Origin: Anarhynchus alexandrinus
Lineage: Eukaryota; Chordata; Aves; Charadriiformes; Charadriidae
NCBI GenBank assembly: GCA_008711295.1
Contig: VUYV01000402.1
Location: 213,351 to 277,350 of the forward strand
Direction of reading: 5' to 3'
DNA length: 64,000 bases
The position numbers were made by a program, and so were the translations under genes. Within the stretch, counting starts at the first letter, position 1, and each line of letters opens with the position of its first letter. The notes under the pieces are model-generated. The model had not been told where the DNA came from. It saw only the letters and a list, made by a program, of their open reading frames with translations, and did not search any database. Positions 1-12,224 of this stretch are shown piece by piece.

Positions 1-1112
1 TTTTTTTTTTAAAGGTAGGATTATTTTTAGCTGGGATTAGATCCCTGATCTTGTTTACCACTTTGCCGGCACACGTGGCCGTGCAGCCCGGAGGAAGGGA
101 GATGTGCCAGACGTGTGGGACCGTCTTTCAGCATCAGCGCGGACGCTTCAGCTCGCAGAAGTTTTGTGCTTTAATAGGACTTTCAGTCATTTGAGACAAA
201 TGCGGTTTCTTGGCAGTGTTAGGTGAAATAACTTAAGTTTCGTAGCTGGTCGTGTTGGTTTTAGCGTGCCCGTGCTCTCGCACACAAACTCTGAAAGCTC
301 CTCCTCGCCGGCTGGTGCGCCACCTTATTCAAGAGCTGGCTTCGGTTTAGCTCTCGGCCCGTGGTGGCTGTCTGAGGGCTGTTTATTCTTGAGACTTCCT
401 CGTTGGGCGGCCACGCATGGGTTCTGGGACTCTGACCTCCTCGGTGTTTGCTTTCCAGTTGTGTCCCCATTTACCTTCTGGTTGGGAACCAGTGATCTGC
501 ACCAGACCAGCACCACCGCTGCCTGTCCCGTGCTCTCCTTTCACTAGCTGAATGTAGGCACAACTACTGGGCTTAAACTTACTAATTTTGTTTCCACAAA
601 TACTTATTGGGAGCTTAAGACCATTTATACTCAAAAAAACCCTATATGTGCAAAGATGACAACTTTGTAGTACTCTGCATCCAAATCCTGAACTCTTGTG
701 CTGCGTGGGGGAGGCAAAATGTACAGCCAGGAGCAGTTGAGCAAGTCTTGCTTAATAACTGTCTCTTGCTAATAATTGTGAGTTCTCGTGACACTTTTGG
801 ATCACTACTGTGTAACTCCTCAGCCTTCTCAAACCTTGAGAGGTAATGCAGAGGGTTTTGGTTTTTTTTCTGGTGGTTTTTTTTTTTTTTTTTGGAAAAG
901 GCCACTCTGTTAGTGCCCACCTATAGACTTCTGCCTCTCTCCCACCTCACACGCATGTTACTGCCAAAGGTGTGTTGTGCACAAGCCCTTGCCTCAGAGG
1001 TGCTGTTCCACTCTGTTTGCTGCTACCAAAATTCAGGGATGTAAGCTCCAAGTCCAGAAGCTTTGAGTTGTTTTGTAGGGATGGGCGCTTTTGGTTATGC
1101 CCACAGAAATCT

Positions 1113-1291
1113 ATCATAGAATAGTTCGGGTTGGAAGGGACCTTGAAAATCATCTCTTTCCACCCCCCTGCCCTGGGCAGGGACACCTCCCACCAGCCCA
1201 GGTTGCTCCAAGCCCCGTCTAACCTGGCCTTGAACACCTCCAGGGATGGGGCAGCCACAGCTTCTCTGGGCAACCTGCTCACCACCCTCAA
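1113..1291 (-). mobile_element. CR1 LINE, 3' end fragment, antisense
   Basis: Read on the minus strand, this is a CR1 3' untranslated region preceded by the last ORF2 codons. On the + strand it begins with ATCATAGAATAGTTCGGGTTGG, the reversed tail, continues through CCCTGCCCTGGGCAGGGACACC and ends near CTCACCACCCTCA. A deletion has removed the TTCCAGTG segment before that end. It belongs to the same variant as the copy at 34708-34930. Confidence 0.9.
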
Positions 1292-1833
1292 ATCCTAGAC
1301 AGCAAACTTCTCCCAGTCTTTGAGGTTGATGTAATCCTGTCAAGCTTCTATCAAATTGTTCTTTTTTTCACTTAAAGCTGAACATATCAAGCATCTGTGT
1401 GGGAGTTGTGGACATAGGTGGGAGCACGGGGTGGCCTGCAAAGTGGTCATATCTTTCCTTGGACAAGTTTTTCCCAAATCCAGAAATGGTTTATTTGAAG
1501 CAGCACTTCAGTTTCCTCTTGGCCATATCCTTGAAATGAAGCGGTCACAAATACAGACGATTTGGTTGCTGTCTCTGCTGAGTAGTGGTGTATGACTTCT
1601 TAGACCTGTCCCCCTGTTGAGCCTCTCCTCTCCAGGGATGTATCTTAGCAAAACAAGCAGTGAGCAACCGCGGAGCTGCTGCGGTGGCATAGCCTGGTGT
1701 CCTCCTCCAAGTTCATGTGGAGCTTCCAGTTGTGCAGTTGCCTAACTGGGTCCTCAAGGTGAAACCTGACTCTTGGATCTTACCTCTTCACGCTGCTGTT
1801 CAAACACATTTAAAGATAGTGTGACATTTATAC

Positions 1834-2540
1834 AGGTTGGGCGGGGAATGGCTGGAGAGCAGCCCTGAGGAGAAGGACCTGGGGGTGCTGATCGACGAGA
1901 AGCTCAACATGAGCCAGCAATGTGTGATCGCAGCCCAGAAGGCCAACCGCATCCTGGGCTGCATCAGAAGTGTGGCCAGCAGGGCGAGGGAGGGGATTCT
2001 GCCCCTCTACTCCACTCTCGTGAGACCCCACCTGGAGTACTGCATCCAGCTCTGGAGTCCCCAACAGAAGAAGGTCATGGACCTGCTGGAGCGTGTCCAG
2101 AGGAGGGCCATGAGGATGATCCGAGGGCTGGAGCACCTCTCCTCTGAGGAGAGGCTGAAAGAGTTGGGGCTGTTCAGCCTGGAGAAGAGAAGGCTCCGGG
2201 GAGATCTTATTGTGGCCTTCCAGTCCCTAAAGGGGCTCCAGGAGAGCTGGGGAAGGACTTTTGACTGGGGCATGGAGTGATAGGACGAGGGGGAATGGCT
2301 TCAAACTGGAAGAGGGCAGGTTTAGATTGAACATTGGGAAGAAGTTTTTCACTGTGAGGGTGGTGAGGCACTGGCACAGGTTGCCCAGAGAGGTTGTTGA
2401 GGCCCCATCCCTGGAGGTGTTCAAGGCCAGGCTGGACGTGGCCTTGGGCAACCTGGTGTGGTGGGAGGTGTCCCTGCCTATGGCAGGGGGGTTGGAACTC
2501 GATGATCTTCAAGGTCCTTTCCAACCTAAACCATTCTATG
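1834..2540 (+). mobile_element. CR1 LINE, 5'-truncated, ORF2 C-terminus largely intact
   Basis: The fragment starts inside ORF2 after the catalytic motif and runs to the CCATTCTATG tail. One frame stays open from 1837 to 2280 (147 codons) and includes [35 protein letters not shown] and [18 protein letters not shown], the conserved C-terminal part of the CR1 polymerase. A second frame then carries the remaining conserved block ([20 protein letters not shown]), so one frameshift lies near 2270. Unlike the copies at 58.4 and 61.9 kb it keeps the frame at the G-rich stretch near 1987-1995, but it lacks one Arg codon there. Confidence 0.95.
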
Positions 2541-3122
2541 CTACAGTCCCGAATGCTGCACAAAATGACAACATGCACTGGCATGCAATGGCACTTGGTT
2601 TCTAATAACATGGACTTGTCCATTCCTTCTTGACCTCATTTCTGGTTAAAGCCTTGAATAGCATTTGGCTAATTGGATGAGTAGAAAAGATACTGTGATC
2701 TAGGTCAAGTCCTTCAGCCCCCTCCTGGCTCCTCTCGTCGCTGCCAGAGTGGAAGGGTGCTGTGCATGCTGCCTCTGCCCAGCACTGCTCTGCAGCGACT
2801 GACTGAGAAGGAATTTCACATACACTTTGGGTTTTTTATAGCTGACCCACTTCTCTGTAGAAGGTTTGCGTCGCATAAAGATTATTTCTTGCTGAAGGAG
2901 CATATAAGGAAATTTGCAGTTATGGCTGGTGTCTGTTGCTGCAGCAGGGATTCTGCCCCTAGAACGGCATGGCCGGAGGGTACGAGGTGCCCATTAGATG
3001 TGAGGTTGAGGTGTAGCCTAACGGGCAGATATGGCTGCCGGGCCTCCAGAGCATGCAGGGGGGTGAGCTAGTGCCTCTTCAGGTTGCTGTGAGTTCATGG
3101 CTCTTAGGAAGCCATGTCCTTC

Positions 3123-3443
3123 TAGTCCCTAAAGGGGCTCCAGGAGAGCTGGGGAAGGACTTTTTCCTGGGGCATGGAGTGATAGGACGAGGGGGAATGG
3201 CTTCAAACTGGAAGAGGGCAGGTTTAGATTGAACATTAGGAAGAAGTTTTTCCCTGTGAGGGTGGTGAGGCACTGGCACAGGTTGCCCCGAGAGGTTGTT
3301 GAGGCCCCATCCCTGGAGGTGTTCAAGGCCAGGCTGGACGTGGCCTTGGGCAACCTGGTGTGGTGGGAGGTGTCCCTGTCTATGGCAGGGAGGTTGGAAC
3401 TCGATGATCTTCAAGGTCCTTTCCAACCTAAATCATTCTATGA
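3123..3443 (+). mobile_element. CR1 LINE, 3' 320 bp, sense
   Basis: The fragment starts at the AGTCCCTAAAGGGGCTCC block and ends at AAATCATTCTATGA. It is nearly identical to the matching parts of the copies at 2.2, 30.2, 53.3 and 62.1 kb, which indicates recent activity. It retains the conserved [19 protein letters not shown] block in an open frame. Confidence 0.93.
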
Positions 3444-3678
3444 AGTTTAAATTCTCTTTCCAGGAAGAAGCCCAAGTGTACGTGATGGTTACATTTACAG
3501 CGTTAGGTTGCCCAATTTTAATTCCTTTTTTTATATAAGGGAATAATCAATAGCAAGAATTCGAAAGTGCATTTTTTACCAAAGTTTGGTGAAAACTTGA
3601 ATGGATTAAGGTGCTCTTTTGTATCCAGTCTTGGGGAATCTCTTGCTCTAAACCTTGGTGGACAGATTGCTGTTCAGA

Positions 3679-3750
3679 AAAAAAAACCAAAAACTAAAAC
3701 AAACCCCAAACCAACAACCCAACTAAAACAAACAAAAAATCCCAACCACT
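3679..3750 (+). repeat. A/C-rich low-complexity stretch
   Basis: Runs of A are interspersed with CC and CCC (AAAAACC, AAACAAACCCC). Similar shorter stretches occur at 26725-26755, 33949-33975 and 55758-55795. Confidence 0.8.
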
Positions 3751-6700
3751 TGAAACACGACTTTCCATGAGTCTTTTATCCTCTGTAATTTGGAATAGTG
3801 GCATGATACGCTGTCATAGTTACATGGGCAGAACTTCCCCTGATCACTTAGAGCTTGCTTAAATTGAGAAGTCCGGCCAGCTCTTCCTGCTGGCACCGCA
3901 TGAGCTCTACAAGAAAACTGAACAGTAGCACCCAGTGAGAGCCGTTTTGTGCTGGACGGATCTGGGGGAGGGGATGTCTTTTTTTAATTCCCTTAACAAG
4001 GGTTTCGGCTCCCGTATTCATGAATGATTCATTGCAGCCTTCGGAGGAGCTGCTTGCCCGTGGTGTGACTGCGTCTTAGTGAGGCGCATGCTAATTCAGT
4101 GCCCTGAGAATGCTCTGAAGCTGTTAACTAGCCCTGAACCCTGGTACGTATGAATGGAGGTCTTGATTAATTTCATATGAGAAACGAGTGGGTTCCCCGT
4201 CATAATGCTCATCCTGCTTTGCCTGGTGATCGGCACTGAACGTTTGGGTTTGTTCAGCAGTCGCCGGGTTTCCCCAGGCCTGGCGTTGGCACTCCCTGGA
4301 AGGAGCTCGTTCCTGATGTAATCTGCTGGAAGGGACCCGGCCGTGGAAGCGTTCAAAGCCTTGTTTCCCGCTCGTACTTTCCAACAGTACGTTTTAGTTT
4401 TCTATTAGCTGTTGTCATTTTGGTGTTTAAAGGTGGAAAGGCAGCGGTGTAACGGAGAGAGGCAGATAGCTTGGTGGGGGGGTGCATTTGGGGTGGGGGA
4501 AACGGTCGTGTGCTGCTTCAGCAAAACTCAATATGGATGCTGCTAGTCCTGCTGGAACGTAATGTTTCTGTTTTGTCGGTAAAATACCAGACCGTAAGGA
4601 GAACTGTAGAAATTCTTCATGCAGAAGAGTTGGTGAAAGCTGAGCTGAGAAATTCCCATCCTTTCAGCTTTCAAGAGCCACAAAAGACGAGGCGAGGCAG
4701 CGGGGCTACGAAAAGGCACGGGGGAAGGTTTGCTGACAGATGAGACTGAGATGGCTTTGCCAGGACTGCTTTTCTGGCTCTGCTGTTCCCGCCGGTGTAG
4801 ACGGTCAGACTCCCAGGTGCCACAGTTTTATTCTCAGCAAAACTTAGGGGCTTGTGATGTGAAACAAGCAACAGGTAATTAGGAATCATAGAATGCTTCT
4901 GCATCAATTTTAGCCTAATTACAGTCTGGTGGCTTTAGAGAGGAGGGAACGGGCAGTGCCTTGGCAGCGAAGCAGTGGTGCTGCGGCACTCTGGAGCACT
5001 GACTCGTGTGGAGTTGAGTGATACAGATACCTTTTCCAGAAAGTTTCACTTAACTGTTGGCAGTACTGGTAATGAAAGGGTGTTGAGGGTGGGAGTAGGG
5101 CTGCTTGGCAGAACTTGCTGCAAATGATGCAGCTCAACGAGATAGGCCTAAATACTGGCTGATGCAATCATCAGAAGCAAAGCTTCCCATGTGGACGTCC
5201 CAAAGGTACTCTCTGGTTGTGTTGAGCTTTCCCTTACGCAGTTAAGAGGTGAGATGGGTATGGGTGGAGCGTACCCAGAAACGGCATTTTCTGCCCTTTG
5301 ATCCCCATCGGGCACACTGGTAGGGTGAAAACCAAACAGGATTGCATTGTGCGCATCTGCATTTATGGTATGTTTATTTAAGTAAGCCATGAAATGTCGT
5401 GTGTGCACCAGGCAAAGGAACATCAGAAGCTCCTTGTGTTACAAAAGCGCTACAGCCTTCACTGGGATGTTGGGGAAGCTTGTCAAACACGGGCTTCGTG
5501 CAGCAGTAACACTGTCTCTCTGATCGGCTCACGGCTGCGTGCAGGAGACCGAAGACCTGCACTTCAGCTACAGAAGCAAGCGTTGGGCTCAGAACAAGTA
5601 GAAGAGCTTCAGGGGTTCCCAAGGTGATAGCCACGGAGTGGGGAGGGGAGGAAGATGCTGCTCTTCCTCTCCATATGTGTGAGCCAGCACAGAGACCACT
5701 GCTGGTGCCAAGACTCGGCATCTTTTCAGCTAAAGAAAAACCTGTTTGTTCCAGAGCTGCTTAGGAGATGGAGATCCTGCCTTACCTCCTGTTTCAAGCA
5801 GACTTGGCTGCCTGTGTTCTCTCACACAATTTTACAACTTTTACCATCTAAAAGTCTTCCTGCCTCTGAATAATCAATTCTTCATCTTTGAGTTACAAAG
5901 CTCTGTAACTTGTCCTCCCTAGAAATACAACTGCAGGAGATGCTCAGGATAATGTATTCTGTTGAACAGTGTGAGCTGTAATAAGCTGGTAACTTCATCA
6001 CAGCTGAGTTGAGAGAAATTATTCTAATCAAATTTAAAAATCAATTCTTAAAAGTTAACTTGCTACCTCTGTCCTTCCCTACCTGCCAGTCCTACTTCGG
6101 GAGAAGGAGGGCCATACTTATGGATTTGCTTCAAGCCACTTGGCTTGCTTGCACTTAGTGCTGGGAGCAGACGTGTGTTTGGTGGTGGGCTTTCTTCTGA
6201 TAGTCATACTGGGGGCAAACATTTGAGAAGCATCTATTAGCAGCAGTGCTCAGGGACACGCAGCCAAGCGATGTATTCCAGTATTTCACTGGAGAGAAGT
6301 ATCTGATTCCCAACAACTTGGTCCTGTTTGGATCGTTACGTGGTGTATTGGAACACCAGGAGAGCAGAGTTTAAGTGACACCTAATGCTCCAGCTTTCTG
6401 GATGGAAGTCTCCGCTAACCGGAGCTTTCTTCACGTGGAGCTGAGAGGGGGTGGAACTGGGAAGGGGAAGAGCAGTGGTGGGCTTAGTGAATTCCCACCT
6501 TTTGCTAGCGTAAGGGGGCTCACTGCAGTGTCGCTATAAGCTCTAAAGGAAGAGTAACTTTACTTTTCCTAGTAAGAAGCTGTAGGAGAATGTAGAATGT
6601 AAGGAACCATAATTTTAGTCTGCATCTTTTTTAGAAAGAATCTGGATGAAATAGTGTATGTGGAAATCCCTCCGAAGCTAAGCCTGGATCTCCAGCTTCC

Positions 6701-8231
6701 GACTACATCTCCAAGTCAGCACCATTGCTCTTATTGACAACTGTAGACTAAACACAAAGGTGTGAGAGTTGAGGTTCTCATTGCTTTCTTCCTGAGCTGT
6801 TTGCAGTTAATCATCAGTCGATCAAGGTAATCCTAGCTCTTTGTCTTGCGCTTGTGCTTTAAGATTGTCTTCCTGTAGTTTCCCTCCTCCTCTTCTGTCA
6901 AAGGATTGAAGAAAGGAATGAACTCCAAAATGGAGAGATTATCCGGTCTGTCTGGTATTGTATGAGAAGATATAACAGTTTTAACTCTGTTAAACCAAAG
7001 ATGTGACTCTGTGTAACCAAAAATCTCTACTCACTAGAGAGACTTGGCATGTGGTTCAGCGGAGATAAACATCCCCCTCTTTGCAGATGCGGTGGCCCAA
7101 AACACTCGATTTCTCTTTGCTGTGTCCGTTTAAACAGCGTTGCTAACAGTGGTCGGTTTGTGGCCGTGACGTGTGGGTCAGTGTTTGGTGGATTTTCAGA
7201 GCGAAACCTTGGCTGTACCGATGTCCAGTACCAAAAATTTAATTGCGTGGACAGTCATCCCTCCTGTTCAGTCTGCGTCTCTGGTGTAGGAGTGTGTGTT
7301 GTCTTGCAGCTCGGCCAGTGCGGCACCCGGGCATTGCCGTAGCTCTGGGGAGTTCCCCTTGAGGACAGGCTGCTGTTCCGTGGGGCTTAGAGCGAGAAGG
7401 GTTGTTGATTTCATTTGAAAAGATTTCTAAAAACAAGGTGAAAGCTTTGATGTAGAGATGAGATTGTTTTGGGTTTTGGGGTCAACAATGTTGGAAAACA
7501 CATGCCAGACTCCTCCCAAAGCAGCCAACCCCAGATGATCATGCTCAGAGGCTGGTTTGTTTGTTTTTAACTTTTAAACCCCTCCTATTTGCACTTAATG
7601 CTGAGATATTGGCACACTGATTCTTGTAAACTTTTATTACGTGAGCTCTTTGATTTTGATGGTTCCTGTCCCGTAGCTCCGTGCTGGGGTCGCCAGCCTT
7701 ACCGAAGCCATCACTGCTGGTCACCGCGGGTCCTCTCTGAGGTCCACACCAGGGGTGGAGGCTGCTCACGACTGTGGGCTGGGCCACCCATGAGAAGATG
7801 CATGCTGGCATGTCCCCCTTCACCTGCACTTCCAACCCCATCTGTCCTCCTCCTCTGTCCTGCTGGTTGGGACCTGGTTGTCCTCATCACTGGCTTGAGC
7901 AGCAAATTCAGATTCGTAGTAGAAGTATGTTCCTTTAAGGTTAAGAGGGCACTTGCCTATGGGCAAATCCTTGCCGTATAGGGAGGTGATGGAAATGTGT
8001 TGGGAATCCTTGAGCCTGCATTTCATTCTGGAAGTTGGGAATGCTGGTAGGCAGCATGGCCAGAGCTGAGCGTTCTTCTGGATCCTCTTGCAGTAGCTCA
8101 ACCTGGAAGCAGAATATGGACTTCGAGCTTCAGTTCGGCAAAAGCATGATAAGAGAGATGAGCCTTGAAATAATTTCTCTTGTCAAATTTGCTTTCCTTT
8201 TATAGTATCTCTTGCCTTGAAACATCTTCCA

Positions 8232-8410
8232 CTGGAACAGGTTACCCGGAGAGGTTGTTGAGGCCCCATCCCTGGAGGTGTTCAAGGCCAGGCTGGACGT
8301 GGCCTTGGGCAACCTGGTGTGGTGGGAGGTGTCCCTGCCTATGGCAGGGGGGTTGGAACTCGATGATCTTCAAGGTCCTTTCCAACCTAAACCATTCTAT
8401 GATTCTATGA
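8232..8410 (+). mobile_element. CR1 LINE, 3' 180 bp, sense
   Basis: The fragment starts near CTGGAACAGGTTACCCGGAG and ends in ATTCTATGATTCTATGA. It is a severely 5'-truncated copy of the young variant (CTATGGCAGGGGGGTTGGAACTCGATGATC). Confidence 0.93.
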
Positions 8411-9756
8411 GTGTTTCCCTGTTTTTATCACACATTCCAGAATTGCCCCTCTTCTAAAGGGATACTGTAATGACAAGGATTTCACGCAGCAGCAAGACCC
8501 CCAACTCCTGTCCCTTGCTTATGGTGGGTCTCTGAAACACCTAAACCGCCCCTTGCTTCTCTCCCCTTAGCCAAAGAAGAAAAAAAACATGTCAAATGTC
8601 TCCTTCAACAGTTTGGATCGATTGAAGCTTACATTTTTGTTCTGTAACAGCCTGGGGAAAATGTGAGTTTGCTTATTCTACTGTAGATTTGAGGTGTGAC
8701 ACCATCTTCCCCTCTTGCCAATGCTTGTAAATCAGTGATATCTGGGAAACGTGGAAAAACTGAGCTGCTTGGAAGAGCAAAGGTTTTTAGCATGTTTTGC
8801 TGGAGACTTGCAAAACCTACCTTGCTTCTGAAATGTAATGCTTTCAATTTGATTGCAGGTGGTGTGAACAAATCTTTCACACCATAAATAGGGTAAGAGT
8901 AAGAAAGCTGCCTTTCTTCCAAGGTGTGAAATTAGGAAATATCTTTTCTTCTGATGATCCTGTTTTCTTGGAAACCTTTCAGAAATCAGGACAGCTTCAG
9001 GGCGCAAAGCTATGTGGACTATAAAATAGATAACTCTTAATGGGTTTTGTTAACAGTGAGCCCACTGGAATATTTCGGCACCTAAGGTGGCAGAACTTGA
9101 GCATCAGTGACACCATCTCAAGTATACGGCTTCCCCTGTATTGAACGCTGACCCTTTTCGGCAGCAATAGCTAGGTTCAAGTACTGAGGGGTTTTTTCAA
9201 TAACTGGTGTTGGCACTTGCAGGTTTGTTCTTTGGATTCATCTTGGTTAATGCAAGCGTAGTGCAAAGGTAGTTTATAAATCCTCACTCTAAAGCTTAAA
9301 ATGCTTCTCGAACTCAGTTCTGTGCAGATAGTAGTAGTAGTAGGTTTTATTTATTTACACACAGTAACTAAAAAAGGACTCATGTGAAAGATCTGATATG
9401 GGATTAAAAGGGCAGGTGAGAGAGGAGAAGGTACTTAAGGTGCATCTATTTTTTTTAAGAGTCTCTTTAATCCTTGTACCTGGTTCTTCTGGATCAGCTA
9501 GTAAAGCAGCACGGAGTTATTACTGCATCTGAAGGTGGGAACTGCTTTGCTTATCTAAGTAGGCTGCGAGTTAGTATTAAACATGTTTCTTAAAGAGCGT
9601 GAGATGACAACTGTTATCGGGATAGTGCGCATTAATCTTGGTCCTGTGTAGCCACAGCTAGTTGTTTTATCGGTTTCACCTCAGGTGGTGGCTGCCCAAC
9701 ACAAGAAACTTTGATCCTACAGTGCAGGGTTAGCTAAAGTTAGCAAAATCATAGTG

Positions 9757-9830
9757 AGCCTATGGCAGGGGGGTGGAACTGGATGATCTTCAAGGTCCTT
9801 TCCAACCTAAACCATTCTATGATTCTCTGA
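9757..9830 (+). mobile_element. CR1 LINE tail fragment, 74 bp, sense
   Basis: Only the last 74 bp of the young CR1 variant are present, from CCTATGGCAGG to GATTCTCTGA. It is among the shortest insertions in the window and carries just the 3' recognition region. Confidence 0.88.
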
Positions 9831-11059
9831 AATGGCAGATAATCAGATAGCAGATAATCGTGTCTATGAAGACTATTTAAAAGTCTTTCCTCAGTAGACG
9901 TGGCCAGTTTGGTTTGGTTTTCGTGAGCAAAGCAACACCTTAAAAGTCTCAAGCTGTGTTGTTAGCAGCATTAATTTGATGCAGTTTGTCTTTATTGGTG
10001 TGTTGTGAGGTGGGGAGAGGGGCGTAGTGAAGTATCTCATCCATCTATTGACCTTCTGGGGTCAAGAGTCAATGAAGGGTCTAGACGTTGAGGGCTCAGT
10101 CTTCTCTCCCAGCGGATGGGCAACCTCTTTGGCTGCTTGTGTGTTCCTGAGTAAGTGTCTTAAGGTGCAGAATTTGCATTATTTTGAAGTCAGCATTAAT
10201 GGTTAACATTGTTTGGAGTTACAAACACTTTTCTTGTGCATTTGAGAACAGACCAATTGGTATTGATCTGTTCGTGCGGTACCCAGCCTGGTGGCACTAC
10301 AGTAGTGGCTCCAGCAGAACGCTGCAGTTCTATACTCAGAAGCCACCCGAGAGTCATGTCCTCAGGTGAATATTCTTGTACGTGCAGCCCAATGCAAAAT
10401 AAACTGGAGTTTGCACTATGATCTGGCAGATAAAACTATCTTTCAAGGATGCTGATAGATAAGAATTTATAAGGCATCTCTGAGCAGAATGGTGGATGAA
10501 TCAAGTCAATAAAATCTATGTTGGGTGCGTGATGCTGTTCTGTAGTTACCCGTGCAGAGCTATGAGCTTCCTTTGCAAGACACGTGATTGCCTTCTGGTG
10601 ATTCTATTGATACGTTCTTTGCTCTCTTGGGCTTTCTGTTCAGAAACAGCACGTTCAAGCTGGGGAGGGAAAACGAGCAGCCCGAATCCCATTGTCAACT
10701 TGCTTCAAGGGTGCTCGCAGCTGTGTCGCCCCTTGAATCGGTCGTCTCCCATTGGGTGCCGTATTGGTTGCAGCCTAGTGTTACTCATGTGTGTTCTCGA
10801 AGACGGATGACTGTAAGCAAGAAGAAAAAATAATGTGGGCCTCCTTACTGCTGGGGCACCTCTAATCAGTTTTATTTCTAATCTGTCATCTTCCTGATCT
10901 ATCTCGTGTTCTTTGGTGTATTCTTACAAAAGAGAGTTCACCTCGACCCCAGGACCTCTAACACCATCAAGCTGAGCTAGCAAAAAGAGTCTCTACTACT
11001 CATAGCAGATTACTTCACATCTTCAGTTGGCACAACAGCGGTGGGGACACCCCAGGATG

Positions 11060-11653
11060 TCAGTCCCTGCACTGGCTGAACACCCCACCGCCCGTACGTG
11101 AGAGGTGTAGGTCCCAGGTCCCAGACACATAGGAGGTCCAGGACTGCAGGGGGTGCCTGGGCTTCTCCTGGAGGCCTGGGCTGAAGATGGTGGCAGCTTC
11201 ACCAGTGGAGCACGGGCTGTCCTTGGGTTTCTGGGTGAACCACCTATAGGAGGAAGGGTGAGCAGACTGCAACACTAGGGAGGACAGACGGGAGACTACC
11301 TGGTGATCTGCAGAGATGCTGCAGGGCAATAGCTGGAGCCCCACACTGCTCAGGAGATGATAAAACAGCTGCATTCCGGTGTCAGGGGCAATGTTGAAGA
11401 TGGAAGTGTTGGTTATTTTGAGCAGCAAAAAGACTTCTGCCTGCAGCTGTTTGGATGGAGAACAAATATAGGGTTCTGGCATCCCAAGAGGAGCACTGAG
11501 TTCTGACAGACTGGCAAATTTTGGGCTGGTTGTGCCTGAAGCAGACTTGCTGTCTTGGAAGTTTGCTTGCCAGGAGGTTGGATCCAGGATGTTGCAGAGA
11601 AGTTGGTAGAGTTCTTCTGGTTTGTAGACTGCTACCCCTACTACTGCATGCAT
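11060..11653 (-). other. Unidentified 197-codon antisense open frame
   Basis: This is the longest open frame outside the repeats with a protein-like composition. The predicted product begins MHAVVGVAVYKPEELYQLL. Its middle part alternates hydrophobic and polar residues (EVFLLLKITNTSIFNIAPD), and the C-terminal third is richer in Pro, Ser and Arg. On the minus strand a TCCTACAG acceptor-like site lies just upstream of the first Met (about 11663-11670). I recognise no family. It abuts an old antisense CR1 but is beyond that element's 3' tail, so it is not CR1 ORF2. It could be a decayed retrocopy, an internal piece of an unrecognised transposon, an exon of an antisense gene, or chance. I do not call it a gene. 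Confidence 0.3.
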
Positions 11654-11666
11654 ATGGGCACCTGTA

Positions 11667-12047
11667 GGATCAAGGATAGTTTGGTTGGAAGAGACCTTGA
11701 GAGGCCATAGTCTAATCTTCTGCTCAAAGCAGGGTCAGCTTGAGGTCAGACCACATTGCTTGGGGCTTTATCCAGTCAGGTCTTGATGAAAACCTCCAAG
11801 GATGGAAATAGCACAGCCTGTTAGGTTTCTTGACTGTCCTCATCATGCAGGTGTTACTCCCTATACTCGCTTGGCACTTCTCTTGTTTCAGCTCTTGCTC
11901 AGCGTCTCTGATTCTTCCAACTAGGCACCATGGTGAAGAGTCTGGCTCCATTTTTGTAACCTTCTCATAGGTACTGGAAGGCTGTTATGATGTCTGACCC
12001 TCAGCCTTTTTTTTTTTTTTTTAAGCTTTCTTCAGTGTCCAGGCTGA
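11667..12047 (-). mobile_element. Old CR1 LINE fragment, antisense
   Basis: On the + strand it starts with a decayed tail (GGATAGTTTGGTTGGAAGAGACC), passes GAAAACCTCCAAGGATGG and GAAGAGTCTGGCTCCATTTT, and ends at GTGTCCAGGCTGAA. An internal T16 run at 12007-12022 has expanded within it. Divergence from the young copies is high, and the frames are broken. Confidence 0.8.
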
Positions 12048-12224
12048 AGTCCTCCATCCCGTAACTTTTTCTTACAGGGGAAGTGAGCGTATTGGGGGGC
12101 CTACTGCTGATGCTCCCCTGCCTTTACCCCTCTCCCCCCATTTAATCAGCATTGTCCCTATATTAGAAAAAGAAAAAGATCTCCCAAAGGAGACCTTGAG
12201 CAGATCAAAGGCCATTGCCAGGCC

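Noticed and set aside
4881..4894. Short CR1-tail-like match (AATCATAGAATG)
   Set aside because: Only 12 bases match and the adjoining sequence is not CR1.
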